Source: an uncultured Actinomycetes bacterium
GTDB lineage: Bacteria > Actinomycetota > Thermoleophilia > Miltoncostaeales > Miltoncostaeaceae
Direction of reading: 5' to 3'
Assembly: GCA_903928615.1 (NCBI GenBank)
Contig: CAIYRJ010000032.1
Coordinates: 1-9,794, forward strand
Length of the DNA stretch: 9,794 bases
Positions 1-5,202 of the stretch are shown piece after piece. The notes below the pieces were generated by a model. That model had not been told where the DNA came from. It saw only the letters and a program-made list of their open reading frames with translations, and made no database searches. Position 1 is the stretch's first letter. Each line of letters starts with the position of its first letter. The position numbers were made by a program, and so were the translations under genes.

Positions 1-354
1 CGTCGCGCCGGCCGCGCGCTCCATGGCGCGGGCCATGCCGCGCATGCCCGCCACGGGCGACATCGGCGTGCCTGCGGGCCCAGGCGCAGCCTGCGCCAGA
101 GCCGCCCCGCCCGTTGCCGGGCCGTCCGGCGCCACGCGGGCACCCGGGCCCGCCGCGCCACCGGCACCCCCGGGACCTCCCAGCAGGGGCGCCGCCACGC
201 GCTCGATCACCGGTGGCGGCGCGGTGGGGGCGTCGAAGCCCGTGACCACCCATGTGCCGAGCGCCCCGAACACCAACGCCAGCACGAGGGCGAGCCCCAC
301 GTGCTCGACCGTCGCCTGCCCTGAACTCCACCGCGTATCCGCCAGCCCGACCAT
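1..354 (-). CDS. Prepilin-like / TadE-like secreted or pilus-associated protein (3' end outside window)
   Basis: The reading frame is open from the ATG at 354 to the window edge, 118 codons with no stop. An in-frame TAG at 364-366 forces the start to this ATG or later. Residues 11-17 read SGQATVE: a Gly followed by a Glu five residues on, the arrangement cut by type IV prepilin peptidases (G|xxxxE). A hydrophobic segment follows at about 18-38 (VGLALVLALVFGALGTWVV). The rest, from about 40 on, is a low-complexity Pro/Gly/Ala-rich stretch. GQ[AS]xVE followed by one membrane helix is known from Flp prepilins and TadE/TadF-like minor pilins. Localisation to the membrane or a pilus is inference, and no tad genes are visible in the window. 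I see no clear Shine-Dalgarno. The gene is divergent from the coiled-coil gene starting at 450. It could also be a membrane-anchored protein unrelated to pili. Confidence 0.6.
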   Translation of the reverse strand, partial: MVGLADTRWSSGQATVEHVGLALVLALVFGALGTWVVTGFDAPTAPPPVIERVAAPLLGGPGGAGGAAGPGARVAPDGPATGGAALAQAAPGPAGTPMSPVAGMRGMARAMERAAGAT

Positions 355-437
355 GCCGCGACGCTATGGCCGGCCGGCGCACCGGTGTGTGCCCGCTCGT
401 CACGCCTCGCGCCCGCGCCTGCGACAACCTGCAGCGC

Positions 438-443
438 TACCCT
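438..443 (+). promoter_or_regulatory. -10 element TACCCT, probable leaderless start of the 450 gene
   Basis: TACCCT ends 6 nt before the ATG at 450, the same hexamer and spacing seen before the rnpB 5' end. No Shine-Dalgarno lies between the hexamer and the ATG, which suggests that transcription starts at the ATG itself. No good -35 is visible. Confidence 0.45.
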
Positions 444-449
444 TGGCGC

Positions 450-770
450 ATGTCGATCTTCCGTTCGGTCACGAGCACGGCGGGCCGCGTGGCCCACGAC
501 ATGCGCGGATCCGTGCACCGCGCGCGCCTCGAGGGCGAGAAGCGGGTGCTCGAGCGCCGTCACCGCCAGGCGCTGGCTGCGCTCGGCGCGCGGGCGTACG
601 CGCTGTCGCAGGAGGGCGCGCTCACGGCCGATGCGCTGGCCCCCGAGATCGCCGAGGTGGAGGCCCGCATGGCCGATGTCCGGGCCGCCCGCGAGGTGCA
701 GGCCGAGGAGGACACCGCGCACGACGCGGTGGCCGCTTTCCCCATGCTCGCGGAGGATCAGGCGAACTGA
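450..770 (+). CDS. Small charged coiled-coil protein, function unknown
   Basis: A 106-aa protein. The ATG at 450 is preferred over the longer upstream reading because a TACCCT -10 lies 6 nt before it and the upstream codons are low-complexity Pro/Ala/Arg, typical of shadow translation. Residues 1-20 (MSIFRSVTSTAGRVAHDMRG) contain no signal peptide or membrane helix. Residues about 23-90 are rich in Arg, Glu, Ala and Leu with heptad-like spacing (EGEKRVLERRHRQALAALG, then an acidic helix around EIAEVEARMADVRAAREV), predicting a long helical hairpin or coiled coil. The tail is acidic. There is no cysteine, so it does not itself carry a zinc ribbon, although the next two plus-strand genes do. 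I do not recognise the family. A structural or scaffold role would be a guess. Confidence 0.65.
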   Translation: MSIFRSVTSTAGRVAHDMRGSVHRARLEGEKRVLERRHRQALAALGARAYALSQEGALTADALAPEIAEVEARMADVRAAREVQAEEDTAHDAVAAFPMLAEDQAN

Positions 771-827
771 TCACCGCCTGCGGGCGGGGCCCTTCGGCAT
801 TGACGCGCGAATTCCTTCCGCCGGCGG

Positions 828-833
828 TATGCT
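828..833 (+). promoter_or_regulatory. -10 element TATGCT for the zinc-ribbon membrane gene
   Basis: TATGCT is a good -10 and predicts a transcript start near 840, giving a leader of about 36 nt that contains the GAGGAG ribosome site at 864-869. TTGACG at 800-805 is a poor -35 partner because the spacer would be 22 bp. Confidence 0.35.
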
Positions 834-863
834 GCCCTTCCCGCCGGAGTGGCGGGTCCACGC

Positions 864-869
864 GAGGAG
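864..869 (+). promoter_or_regulatory. Shine-Dalgarno GAGGAG deciding the 876 start
   Basis: GAGGAG sits 6 nt before the GTG at 876. It would lie inside the coding region if the earlier GTG at 849 were used, so it favours the shorter protein. Confidence 0.6.
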
Positions 870-875
870 CAGCTC

Positions 876-1148
876 GTGCGCACGGAGTCCGATCTCCAGC
901 ATCACCATCCTTCCGACGTACCCGGTTGCCACCGGTGCGGACTCCCCCTGCTCGAGTCGGCCACCTTCTGCCCCTACTGCGAGCGCTCCATCCATGAGGG
1001 GCGCGTGGCGCGCCTCGTGCACTGGCGCCCCGCGCACGCGGGCGAGGTACGGCGACCCGTCGTCACCGAGACGCGCCTCCTGGCGGCCGGCTTCGTGCTG
1101 TTCGCCATCGTCGCGGCCGCCAGCCTGGTCGCCGCGCTCGCGATCTAG
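876..1148 (+). CDS. Zinc-ribbon protein with C-terminal membrane anchor
   Basis: A 90-aa protein starting at the GTG at 876, chosen because of the GAGGAG site. A GTG at 849 would add nine residues without a ribosome site. Two CxxC knuckles are visible: C18/C21 in GCHRCG and C32/C35 in FCPYCE, the short zinc-ribbon pattern of many bacterial zinc-ribbon proteins. A linker follows, then a hydrophobic helix at about 68-90 (LLAAGFVLFAIVAAASLVAALAI region) that ends the protein. The layout implies a cytoplasmic zinc ribbon tethered by a tail anchor. The role is unknown; known families with this layout are mostly unassigned or act as small adaptor proteins. It may be co-transcribed with the second zinc-ribbon gene 53 nt downstream. 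Confidence 0.75.
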   Translation: MRTESDLQHHHPSDVPGCHRCGLPLLESATFCPYCERSIHEGRVARLVHWRPAHAGEVRRPVVTETRLLAAGFVLFAIVAAASLVAALAI

Positions 1149-1190
1149 CCACCGAGGGAATCCTTCCCCTGACCCGCGCCATGCGCGCGG

Positions 1191-1196
1191 GAGGAG
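1191..1196 (+). promoter_or_regulatory. Shine-Dalgarno GAGGAG deciding the 1202 start
   Basis: GGGAGGAG ends 5 nt before the ATG at 1202. It excludes the ATG at 1181, which would place this site inside the gene. Confidence 0.65.
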
Positions 1197-1201
1197 ACCA
1201 C

Positions 1202-1375
1202 ATGCCGCAGCCCGCCGATGACGCCGATCTCCTCCACGTGGGTGATGAGGTGACCGGGACGTTCCGCTGCGCCGAGTGCGACCTGCTCGTCCATTCGCCG
1301 ACCGAGAACGACGGCGTGCTCGTGCTGCCGGCCTGCCCGCTCTGCCACTCCGAGTCCTGGCGGCGCGTCGGCTAG
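1202..1375 (+). CDS. Small rubredoxin-like zinc-ribbon protein
   Basis: A 57-aa soluble protein. The ATG at 1202 has a strong GGGAGGAG site. Two CxxC pairs, C23/C26 (RCAEC) and C45/C48 (ACPLC), are separated by 18 residues with predicted beta strands (GVLVLPACPLC), as in a classical two-knuckle zinc ribbon or a rubredoxin-like fold. The segment before the first knuckle (LHVGDEVTGTFRC) is typical of small metal-binding proteins whose role is unknown. With no catalytic domain attached, a zinc-binding structural or adaptor role is inferred; iron binding as in rubredoxin is possible. It is convergent with the GYD gene, whose stop lies 15 nt away, with no terminator visible between them. Confidence 0.75.
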   Translation: MPQPADDADLLHVGDEVTGTFRCAECDLLVHSPTENDGVLVLPACPLCHSESWRRVG

Positions 1376-1390
1376 GACGCGCAGGGGGCG

Positions 1391-1666
1391 CTAGGCGACG
1401 AGGTCCTCCACGTCCATCACCGTCATGGTGTCGAACGTGGCGCTCCCCCGGGCCGAGAGCTCGGCCACGATGTCCGCGGCGGCCATCTCGTCCTCGGCCT
1501 CGATGATGCTCATGAAGTCGTAGTAGCCCAGCAGCGCCCACTGCTGCAGCACGCGTCCGCCGAGGTCCTCGATCTCGCGGTTCACCTCGAGCAGGCGCTC
1601 GGGGGTGTGGCGAAGGGTCAGCATGCCCTGCGGGCTGAGCGTCGCGAAGAGGATGAACGTCTTCAT
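1391..1666 (-). CDS. GYD domain protein
   Basis: A 91-aa protein. It starts MKTFILFATLSPQG, has a helix TPERLLEVNREIEDLGGRV, and carries the GYYD signature at residues 47-50 (ALLGYYDFMSIIEAEDE), then a second helix and a final beta strand (TFDTMTVMDVEDLV). This beta-alpha-beta pattern and length match the GYD family (PF08734), ferredoxin-like alpha/beta proteins of unknown biochemical role. A longer reading starting at 1720 is rejected: it overlaps the upstream gene's stop and adds low-complexity sequence. TAGACT 10 nt upstream would give a leader of only about 4 nt. It follows the BtuF-like gene by 13 nt, so read-through transcription is also possible. Confidence 0.85.
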   Translation of the reverse strand: MKTFILFATLSPQGMLTLRHTPERLLEVNREIEDLGGRVLQQWALLGYYDFMSIIEAEDEMAAADIVAELSARGSATFDTMTVMDVEDLVA

Positions 1667-1676
1667 GGCTGTGGCG

Positions 1677-1682
1677 AGTCTA
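1677..1682 (-). promoter_or_regulatory. Candidate -10 TAGACT for the GYD gene, overlapping a stop codon
   Basis: On the minus strand TAGACT lies 10 nt before the GYD ATG. Its first three bases are the TAG stop codon (1680-1682) of the BtuF-like gene. No Shine-Dalgarno lies between it and the ATG, so transcription would leave a near-leaderless message. Confidence 0.35.
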
Positions 1683-2576
1683 GCCCCCGCGACCGGGAAG
1701 CCATGCCCATGACTCCCCACCGGGCGCGTCCCCCGGGTGCGGATGGAGGATGCGGGCCATCACCTCAGCCCCGTCCACCAGTCGCGGCCCGGGCCGGCTG
1801 AACAGGCCCGAGGCGTCCACGGCCACCACGCGCGCCGGGATGTCCGGCACGTCCCCGGCAAGGTCGAGCACCTCGGCCAGCGACAGCCCGCACGGCATGA
1901 GCACCACCACATCGGGCCGCGCAGCCGCCACGTCGTCCCACGTGGCGCGCGCCGAACGCTCGCCCGCGGCCACGAGCACCTCCACTCCGCCCGCCGCGGC
2001 CACCTGGTCGGGCACCCAGTGCCCCGCCGACCATGGCGGGTCGATCCACTCCACGGCGGCCACCCGCACCGGCGGGCGCCCGGCCACCCGTTCGCGCACG
2101 GCGTCGAGCCGCGCGTGCAGCGATGCCACGAGGGCCGCGCCCGCATCGGGCACGCCGGCGGCATCGGCCACGTCCTGCACCGATGCGATCACCTCGTCGA
2201 GCCGCCCCGGGGCGAGCGACAGCACCTCGGCGGGCGGATCGAGGTCGCGCACCGCCGCCAGCACGGCGCCCTCGGCCACGGCGCACACGTCGCAGAGCGA
2301 CTGCGTGATCACCAGGTCGGGCGCGAGGCGCGCGAGCAGCGAGGCATCCACCTCGTAGAGGGCCTCGCCGGCACGGGCGGCACCGGTGACCGCGGCATCC
2401 ACCTGGGCCTGGGTCACGGCATCGGCGGGCAGGCGGCTGGCGGTGACGGGGGGGACGTCCTCGATGCCCGGCGGGAAGTCGCACTCGTGGCTGCGTGCCA
2501 CGAGGCGATCGCGCAGCCCGAGCGCGCACACCGTCTCGGTGACCGACGGCAACAGCGATGCGATGCGCCCGGCCAT
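1680..2576 (-). CDS. BtuF-like cobalamin-type substrate-binding protein without signal peptide
   Basis: A 298-aa protein related to the periplasmic binding fold of COG0614 (BtuF/FecB type). The N-terminus MAGRIASLLPSVTETVCALG begins directly with the first fold element, with no signal sequence or lipobox. Visible signature segments are RSHECDFP (29-35), VTQAQVD (54-60), LAPDLVITQSLCDVCAV (84-100), EWIDPPWSAGHWVPD (176-190) and VVVLMPCG (223-230). C95 and C98 form a CxxC; C17, C32 and C229 are further cysteines. These segments match a group of orphan 'cobalamin-binding' proteins that seem cytosolic. Exported BtuF proteins hand B12 to BtuCD; no permease or ATPase is seen here. The ATG overlaps the stop of the upstream membrane-protein gene (TGATG), so the two are translationally coupled. 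Ligand and role are unproven. Confidence 0.8.
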   Translation of the reverse strand: MAGRIASLLPSVTETVCALGLRDRLVARSHECDFPPGIEDVPPVTASRLPADAVTQAQVDAAVTGAARAGEALYEVDASLLARLAPDLVITQSLCDVCAVAEGAVLAAVRDLDPPAEVLSLAPGRLDEVIASVQDVADAAGVPDAGAALVASLHARLDAVRERVAGRPPVRVAAVEWIDPPWSAGHWVPDQVAAAGGVEVLVAAGERSARATWDDVAAARPDVVVLMPCGLSLAEVLDLAGDVPDIPARVVAVDASGLFSRPGPRLVDGAEVMARILHPHPGDAPGGESWAWLPGRGG

Positions 2577-3100
2577 CAGGCGACCCCCGCCCGTCGTCGT
2601 CCGGTCCATGCCCACGTGACCAGGGCCACGAGTCCGGCGATGGCCAGCAGCGCGCCGCCCACGAGGGCCATCCAGCCCCCGGGACCGACCACGCTCTCGA
2701 TGCGCGGCACCACGTAGCCCTCCAGCGGTATCCCGGCGGCTGCCTCGGTGACCTGCTCGGCGAGCGCATCGGGGCGCGTCACGAGCCATGAGAGGGCGTT
2801 GATGCAGACGATCGTGATCACCACGCCCGCGACCAGCGCCACGAGGCCCGCCGTCCGTCCACGGCCCGAGGCGACCGCGAAGGCCATGAGGAGCGCGCCC
2901 ACGGCGGCCGCCACGAGCACGGTCACCCCCTGCCACAGCGAGAGGCCCCCCTCCACCACCACGAGACGGCCGTTCACGATCAATCGCCCCCATTCCAGGC
3001 TCGCGCCGATGATGGCCAGCACGCACAGCGCGAGGCCGCCTGCCATCAGCACCATGCGGCTGCGGGCGCCGCCGAATCGCGTACCGCTCGCATCGCTCAC
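2576..3100 (-). CDS. Four-helix membrane protein, function unknown
   Basis: A 174-aa protein with a short Ser/Arg-rich cytoplasmic N-terminus and four hydrophobic helices at about 17-34, 55-77, 83-103 and 141-165, ending in a basic tail (TGRRRAGVA). An extracytoplasmic loop of about 37 residues separates helices 3 and 4. The size and the SLEWGRL segment after helix 1 resemble the small four-TM proteins often annotated as Trp-operon-associated membrane proteins, but I cannot confirm that family. It is too small for a BtuC-type permease (about ten helices). Its TGA stop shares one base with the ATG of the BtuF-like gene, which indicates coupled expression. The ATG at 3100 has no Shine-Dalgarno but has CAGGAT ending 6 nt before it, sharing DNA with the promoter of the divergent gene. 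Confidence 0.75.
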   Translation of the reverse strand: MSDASGTRFGGARSRMVLMAGGLALCVLAIIGASLEWGRLIVNGRLVVVEGGLSLWQGVTVLVAAAVGALLMAFAVASGRGRTAGLVALVAGVVITIVCINALSWLVTRPDALAEQVTEAAAGIPLEGYVVPRIESVVGPGGWMALVGGALLAIAGLVALVTWAWTGRRRAGVA

Positions 3101-3105
3101 GTGGC

Positions 3106-3112
3106 TATCCTG
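3106..3112. promoter_or_regulatory. Overlapping divergent -10 elements (TATCCT plus, CAGGAT minus)
   Basis: On the plus strand TATCCT (3106-3111) predicts a start near 3118, giving the 3151 gene a leader of about 33 nt with an AAAGGA site. On the minus strand CAGGAT (3112-3107) ends exactly 6 nt before the ATG at 3100. The minus hexamer keeps the two most conserved -10 bases (A at position 2, T at position 6). The plus promoter is the stronger of the two. Confidence 0.45.
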
Positions 3113-3150
3113 CCCTTCACATCGCCAACCGGCCCCGCAAAGGACACCAG

Positions 3151-3468
3151 ATGCAGCGCGACAGCGACCCCACGCCCAACGAGCTCCAGCGAGCGCTCTT
3201 CGAGTACGAGCCCAGCGACCTCGAGCAGGCGCTCATCGACTGGACGAAGGACCACTGGCCGATGGCCGCGCGCGCCATGGTCTACAACAAGGCCGAGGCC
3301 GACAACATGGTGTCGGGCGTGAACGGGGTGCGCAGCGATGAGGGCCAGCTCGTGATGTCCGTGGCCGCGCGCGTGGCCATCTCGGAGCGGGAGCTGCTCA
3401 TCCGCGGCCTCGCGGCGATCCTGCCGCAGTGGCTCGAGCAGACCTACGGGCTCACCCCCAAGCGCTAG
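3151..3468 (+). CDS. Conserved-looking 105-aa helical protein, function unknown
   Basis: The ATG at 3151 has an AAAGGA ribosome site 6 nt upstream (3139-3144) and a TATCCT promoter 40 nt upstream. The protein is soluble, mixed acidic and basic, and mostly helical by composition: an N-terminal helix around ELQRALFEYEPSDLEQAL, an aromatic segment DWTKDHWPMAARAMVYN (31-46), and a C-terminal amphipathic helix ERELLIRGLAAILPQWLEQTYG. There is no cysteine, signal peptide or membrane helix. I do not recognise a family. Its codon use matches its neighbours and it is not a shadow of another frame, since the opposite strand gives only Arg/His-rich text. It is convergent with the rhodanese gene, 22 nt apart, and divergent from the membrane-protein gene. 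Confidence 0.7.
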   Translation: MQRDSDPTPNELQRALFEYEPSDLEQALIDWTKDHWPMAARAMVYNKAEADNMVSGVNGVRSDEGQLVMSVAARVAISERELLIRGLAAILPQWLEQTYGLTPKR

Positions 3469-3490
3469 CCGCACGCGCCGGGGCGGCGGC

Positions 3491-3832
3491 CTACTCCTTG
3501 GGCTCCACGGGGTAGTCCGCCGCCACCCAGGCGTCGAACCCCCCGACCAGCACCCCCACCCGCGTGTAGCCCTTGTCGAAGGCCGTGAGGGCGATCTTCA
3601 TGCTCGTGGCCTCGCCCGGCCGGTCGCAGTAGAAGACGATCTCCTTGTCGGTGGGCAGGGAGTCGATCTCCGACGTGAACGACATCGGGTCGAGGCGCGT
3701 CGCGCCCTTGATCTTCGTCTCGGCCTCGCGCCACGAGAACTCGCGGCAATCCACCGGTTGCACCTTGTCGCCCATGCGCAGCGAGGCGAAGAGGTCCTGC
3801 GGCTGCCACTGCGCGATGTCATCCCATGCCAC
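3491..3832 (-). CDS. Single-domain rhodanese-like protein
   Basis: A 113-aa protein. The rhodanese marks are VDCREFSWREAE (27-38, the usual VDxR-E segment), a strand-loop EIVFYCDRPGEATS with the candidate catalytic Cys at 69, and the closing GYTRVGVLVGGFDAW (88-102). Family members carry sulfur as a persulfide on this Cys, or use the fold for sulfur or redox signalling. The loop after Cys is C-D-R-P-G-E-A, consistent with an active single-domain rhodanese. The start is GTG at 3830-3832 with GAGGAGG at 3841-3847, 8 nt upstream. It lies 25 nt after the nitroreductase stop and is probably its operon partner. The sulfur donor and acceptor are unknown. Confidence 0.85.
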   Translation of the reverse strand: MAWDDIAQWQPQDLFASLRMGDKVQPVDCREFSWREAETKIKGATRLDPMSFTSEIDSLPTDKEIVFYCDRPGEATSMKIALTAFDKGYTRVGVLVGGFDAWVAADYPVEPKE

Positions 3833-3857
3833 GGAAGGGCCCTCCTCGGGTCAGCGG

Positions 3858-4514
3858 TCAGTCGCGGGTATTGCCCCACGCGTCGTCATGCACCAGCGAC
3901 TTCCACCCACGGTACGTGCGCTTGAGCGCCGGCGGAAGGCCCTCGGGGAACGACTCCGGGTAGCCCAGGGGGGTCACGAGCACCGGGTCGACGTCATCCG
4001 GCAGGCCCACGATCTGCCGCAGGCGGTCCTTCTCGAACCTCTGGAATGCCGACGTGGGCACGGTGCCGAGGCCCTCGGCACGCGCCGCCACGAACAGGTT
4101 CTCCATCGCGAAGGCCACCGACAGGAGGTCGTCGACGTAGCCGCCCTCTGCCATGGCCTCGGGGTAGTTGTTGCGCGGCACGAGCAGCCCCAGCACCCAT
4201 ACCGGCGCGATGCGGTACGTCGGGAGGATCTGCTCGGCGTACTCGATGCACTGGGCCTCGTGCTCCTCGGGAGTGGCGTCGCGCATCGGGCGCATGGCCG
4301 CGAAGTACTTCGCGCCGCCCGCGATGATGAGATCGGCGATCTCACGTCGCTTGGCCTCGTCGCGCACCACGAGCAGGCCCCAGGCCTGCGATCCGCTGCC
4401 CGTCGGGGCGGACAGCGCCGCGCGCAGCACCTTGTCGAGCACCTCGTCGGACACCGGGGTGTCGGTGTAGGTGCGCACGGCCTTGCGCTTGCGAATTGCC
4501 TCGAAGACGTCCAC
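3858..4514 (-). CDS. Nitroreductase-family FMN oxidoreductase
   Basis: A 218-aa protein of the nitroreductase family (PF00881), which uses FMN and NAD(P)H to reduce nitro, quinone or flavin-type substrates, usually as a homodimer. Visible marks are RKRKAVRTYTDTPV (8-21, the FMN phosphate-binding start), LSAPTGSGSQAWGLLVV (34-50, equivalent to the 'SAPSxxNxQPW' segment), the helix AMENLFVAARAEGLGTV (136-152), and TPLGYPES (181-188) near the end with a basic KRTYRGWKSLV tail. The length is normal. The start is GTG at 4512-4514 with GGAGGAG at 4522-4528, 7 nt upstream, and TATCCT further up. It leads an operon with the rhodanese. The substrate cannot be read from sequence. Confidence 0.9.
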   Translation of the reverse strand: MDVFEAIRKRKAVRTYTDTPVSDEVLDKVLRAALSAPTGSGSQAWGLLVVRDEAKRREIADLIIAGGAKYFAAMRPMRDATPEEHEAQCIEYAEQILPTYRIAPVWVLGLLVPRNNYPEAMAEGGYVDDLLSVAFAMENLFVAARAEGLGTVPTSAFQRFEKDRLRQIVGLPDDVDPVLVTPLGYPESFPEGLPPALKRTYRGWKSLVHDDAWGNTRD

Positions 4515-4545
4515 GTCAACGCTCCTCCAACTCGGGGACGCCGGA

Positions 4546-4551
4546 AGGATA
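4546..4551 (-). promoter_or_regulatory. -10 element TATCCT of the nitroreductase-rhodanese operon
   Basis: TATCCT on the minus strand predicts a start near 4539, giving a leader of about 24 nt that holds the GGAGGAG site. It abuts the hairpin at 4551-4569. Confidence 0.5.
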
Positions 4552-4569
4552 CGGGGCGGAGCGCCCCGT
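4551..4569 (-). terminator. Hairpin after the peroxiredoxin gene
   Basis: An 8-bp perfect stem (ACGGGGCG / CGCCCCGT) with a 3-nt loop lies 8 nt after the peroxiredoxin stop. It is followed by ATCCTTCC rather than a T-run, so termination may be partial. It shares its last base with the next gene's -10 element. Confidence 0.4.
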
Positions 4570-4577
4570 GGTGAGCC

Positions 4578-5039
4578 CTACGAGATGAGTGCGAGCACGC
4601 GTTCCGCGTCGCCCGCGGGCTTGACCTTGTAGTCGGCGTGCTGCAGCACGCCGTCGGGCCCCACGATGAAGGTGCTGCGCTCAACGCCCATGTACGTGCG
4701 GCCGTACATCGACTTCTCCACCCACACGCCGTAGGCCTCGAGCACCTCGTGTGACTCATCCGAGAGCAGCGGGAACGTGAGGCCCACCTTCTCGCGGAAC
4801 TTCACGAGCTGCTTCACCGGGTCGGGACTGATCATCAGCACGGTGGCATCGATCTTCGCGAACGACGCCAGGGCGTCGCGAAAGCCGCATGCCTGCTGGG
4901 TGCAACCCGAGGTCATCGCCTTGGGGTAGAAGACGAGCACCACCGGGGCGCCGCGCAGGGCCGACAGGCTGATGTCGTCGCCACCATCGGACGGCAGGGT
5001 GAAGTCGGGGGCCGGCTGGCCGGGTTCGAGTCGAGGCAT
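4578..5039 (-). CDS. bcp: Thioredoxin-dependent peroxiredoxin, PrxQ/Bcp type
   Basis: A 153-aa peroxiredoxin that reduces hydrogen peroxide and organic hydroperoxides with electrons from thioredoxin. The start MPRLEPGQPAPDFTLPSDGG is typical of the family. The active site reads FYPKAMTSGCTQQACGFRD, with the peroxidatic Cys at 46 and the resolving Cys at 51, the C-x4-C spacing of PrxQ/Bcp. Thr43 and Arg121 (GVERSTF) complete the catalytic set. The common family motif PK..T.GCT is kept, with Ala-Met between K40 and T43. The protein is cytoplasmic, with no signal peptide. The ATG at 5037-5039 has TAGCGT ending 6 nt upstream and no Shine-Dalgarno, suggesting a leaderless message. It precedes the nitroreductase operon, together forming a small redox cluster. 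Confidence 0.95.
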   Translation of the reverse strand: MPRLEPGQPAPDFTLPSDGGDDISLSALRGAPVVLVFYPKAMTSGCTQQACGFRDALASFAKIDATVLMISPDPVKQLVKFREKVGLTFPLLSDESHEVLEAYGVWVEKSMYGRTYMGVERSTFIVGPDGVLQHADYKVKPAGDAERVLALIS

Positions 5040-5045
5040 GCCCCG

Positions 5046-5051
5046 ACGCTA
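5046..5051 (-). promoter_or_regulatory. -10 element TAGCGT, probable leaderless start of bcp
   Basis: TAGCGT on the minus strand ends 6 nt before the ATG, the same spacing as at rnpB. No ribosome site is present. Confidence 0.45.
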
Positions 5052-5189
5052 CGCCACGCCCGAGGGGTTTCCCACCACGAACGGATGCCGCGCGCGGCCG
5101 TGCGGCCGCCGGCGCGGGATGCGCTGCGGGTACAAGCCGGGAGCCGGGAAATTGGACATGGGTATGAGGACCCCCCACGGGCACCGCCA

Positions 5190-5195
5190 TACCGT
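5190..5195 (+). promoter_or_regulatory. -10 element TACCGT, probable leaderless start of the alpha-E-like gene
   Basis: TACCGT ends 7 nt before the ATG at 5203. It supports this start over the ATGs at 5158 and 5164, which lack both promoter and ribosome site. Confidence 0.45.
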
Positions 5196-5202
5196 CACGG
5201 CC

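Noticed and set aside
800..805. TTGACG as a -35 for the zinc-ribbon gene
   Set aside because: The spacer to TATGCT would be 22 bp, outside the usual range.
23..997. Plus-strand open frame of 324 codons
   Set aside because: Pro/Ala/Arg-rich composition with no recognisable motif. It is opposite the prepilin-like gene and out of frame with the 450 and 876 genes.
5085..5120. GC-rich inverted repeats between bcp and the alpha-E-like gene
   Set aside because: Short CGGCCG-type palindromes are expected by chance in such GC-rich DNA and no conserved structure is visible.
4972..5202. Extended N-terminus for the alpha-E-like protein
   Set aside because: The added residues overlap bcp and are low-complexity; the promoter hexamer at 5190-5195 would lie inside the gene.
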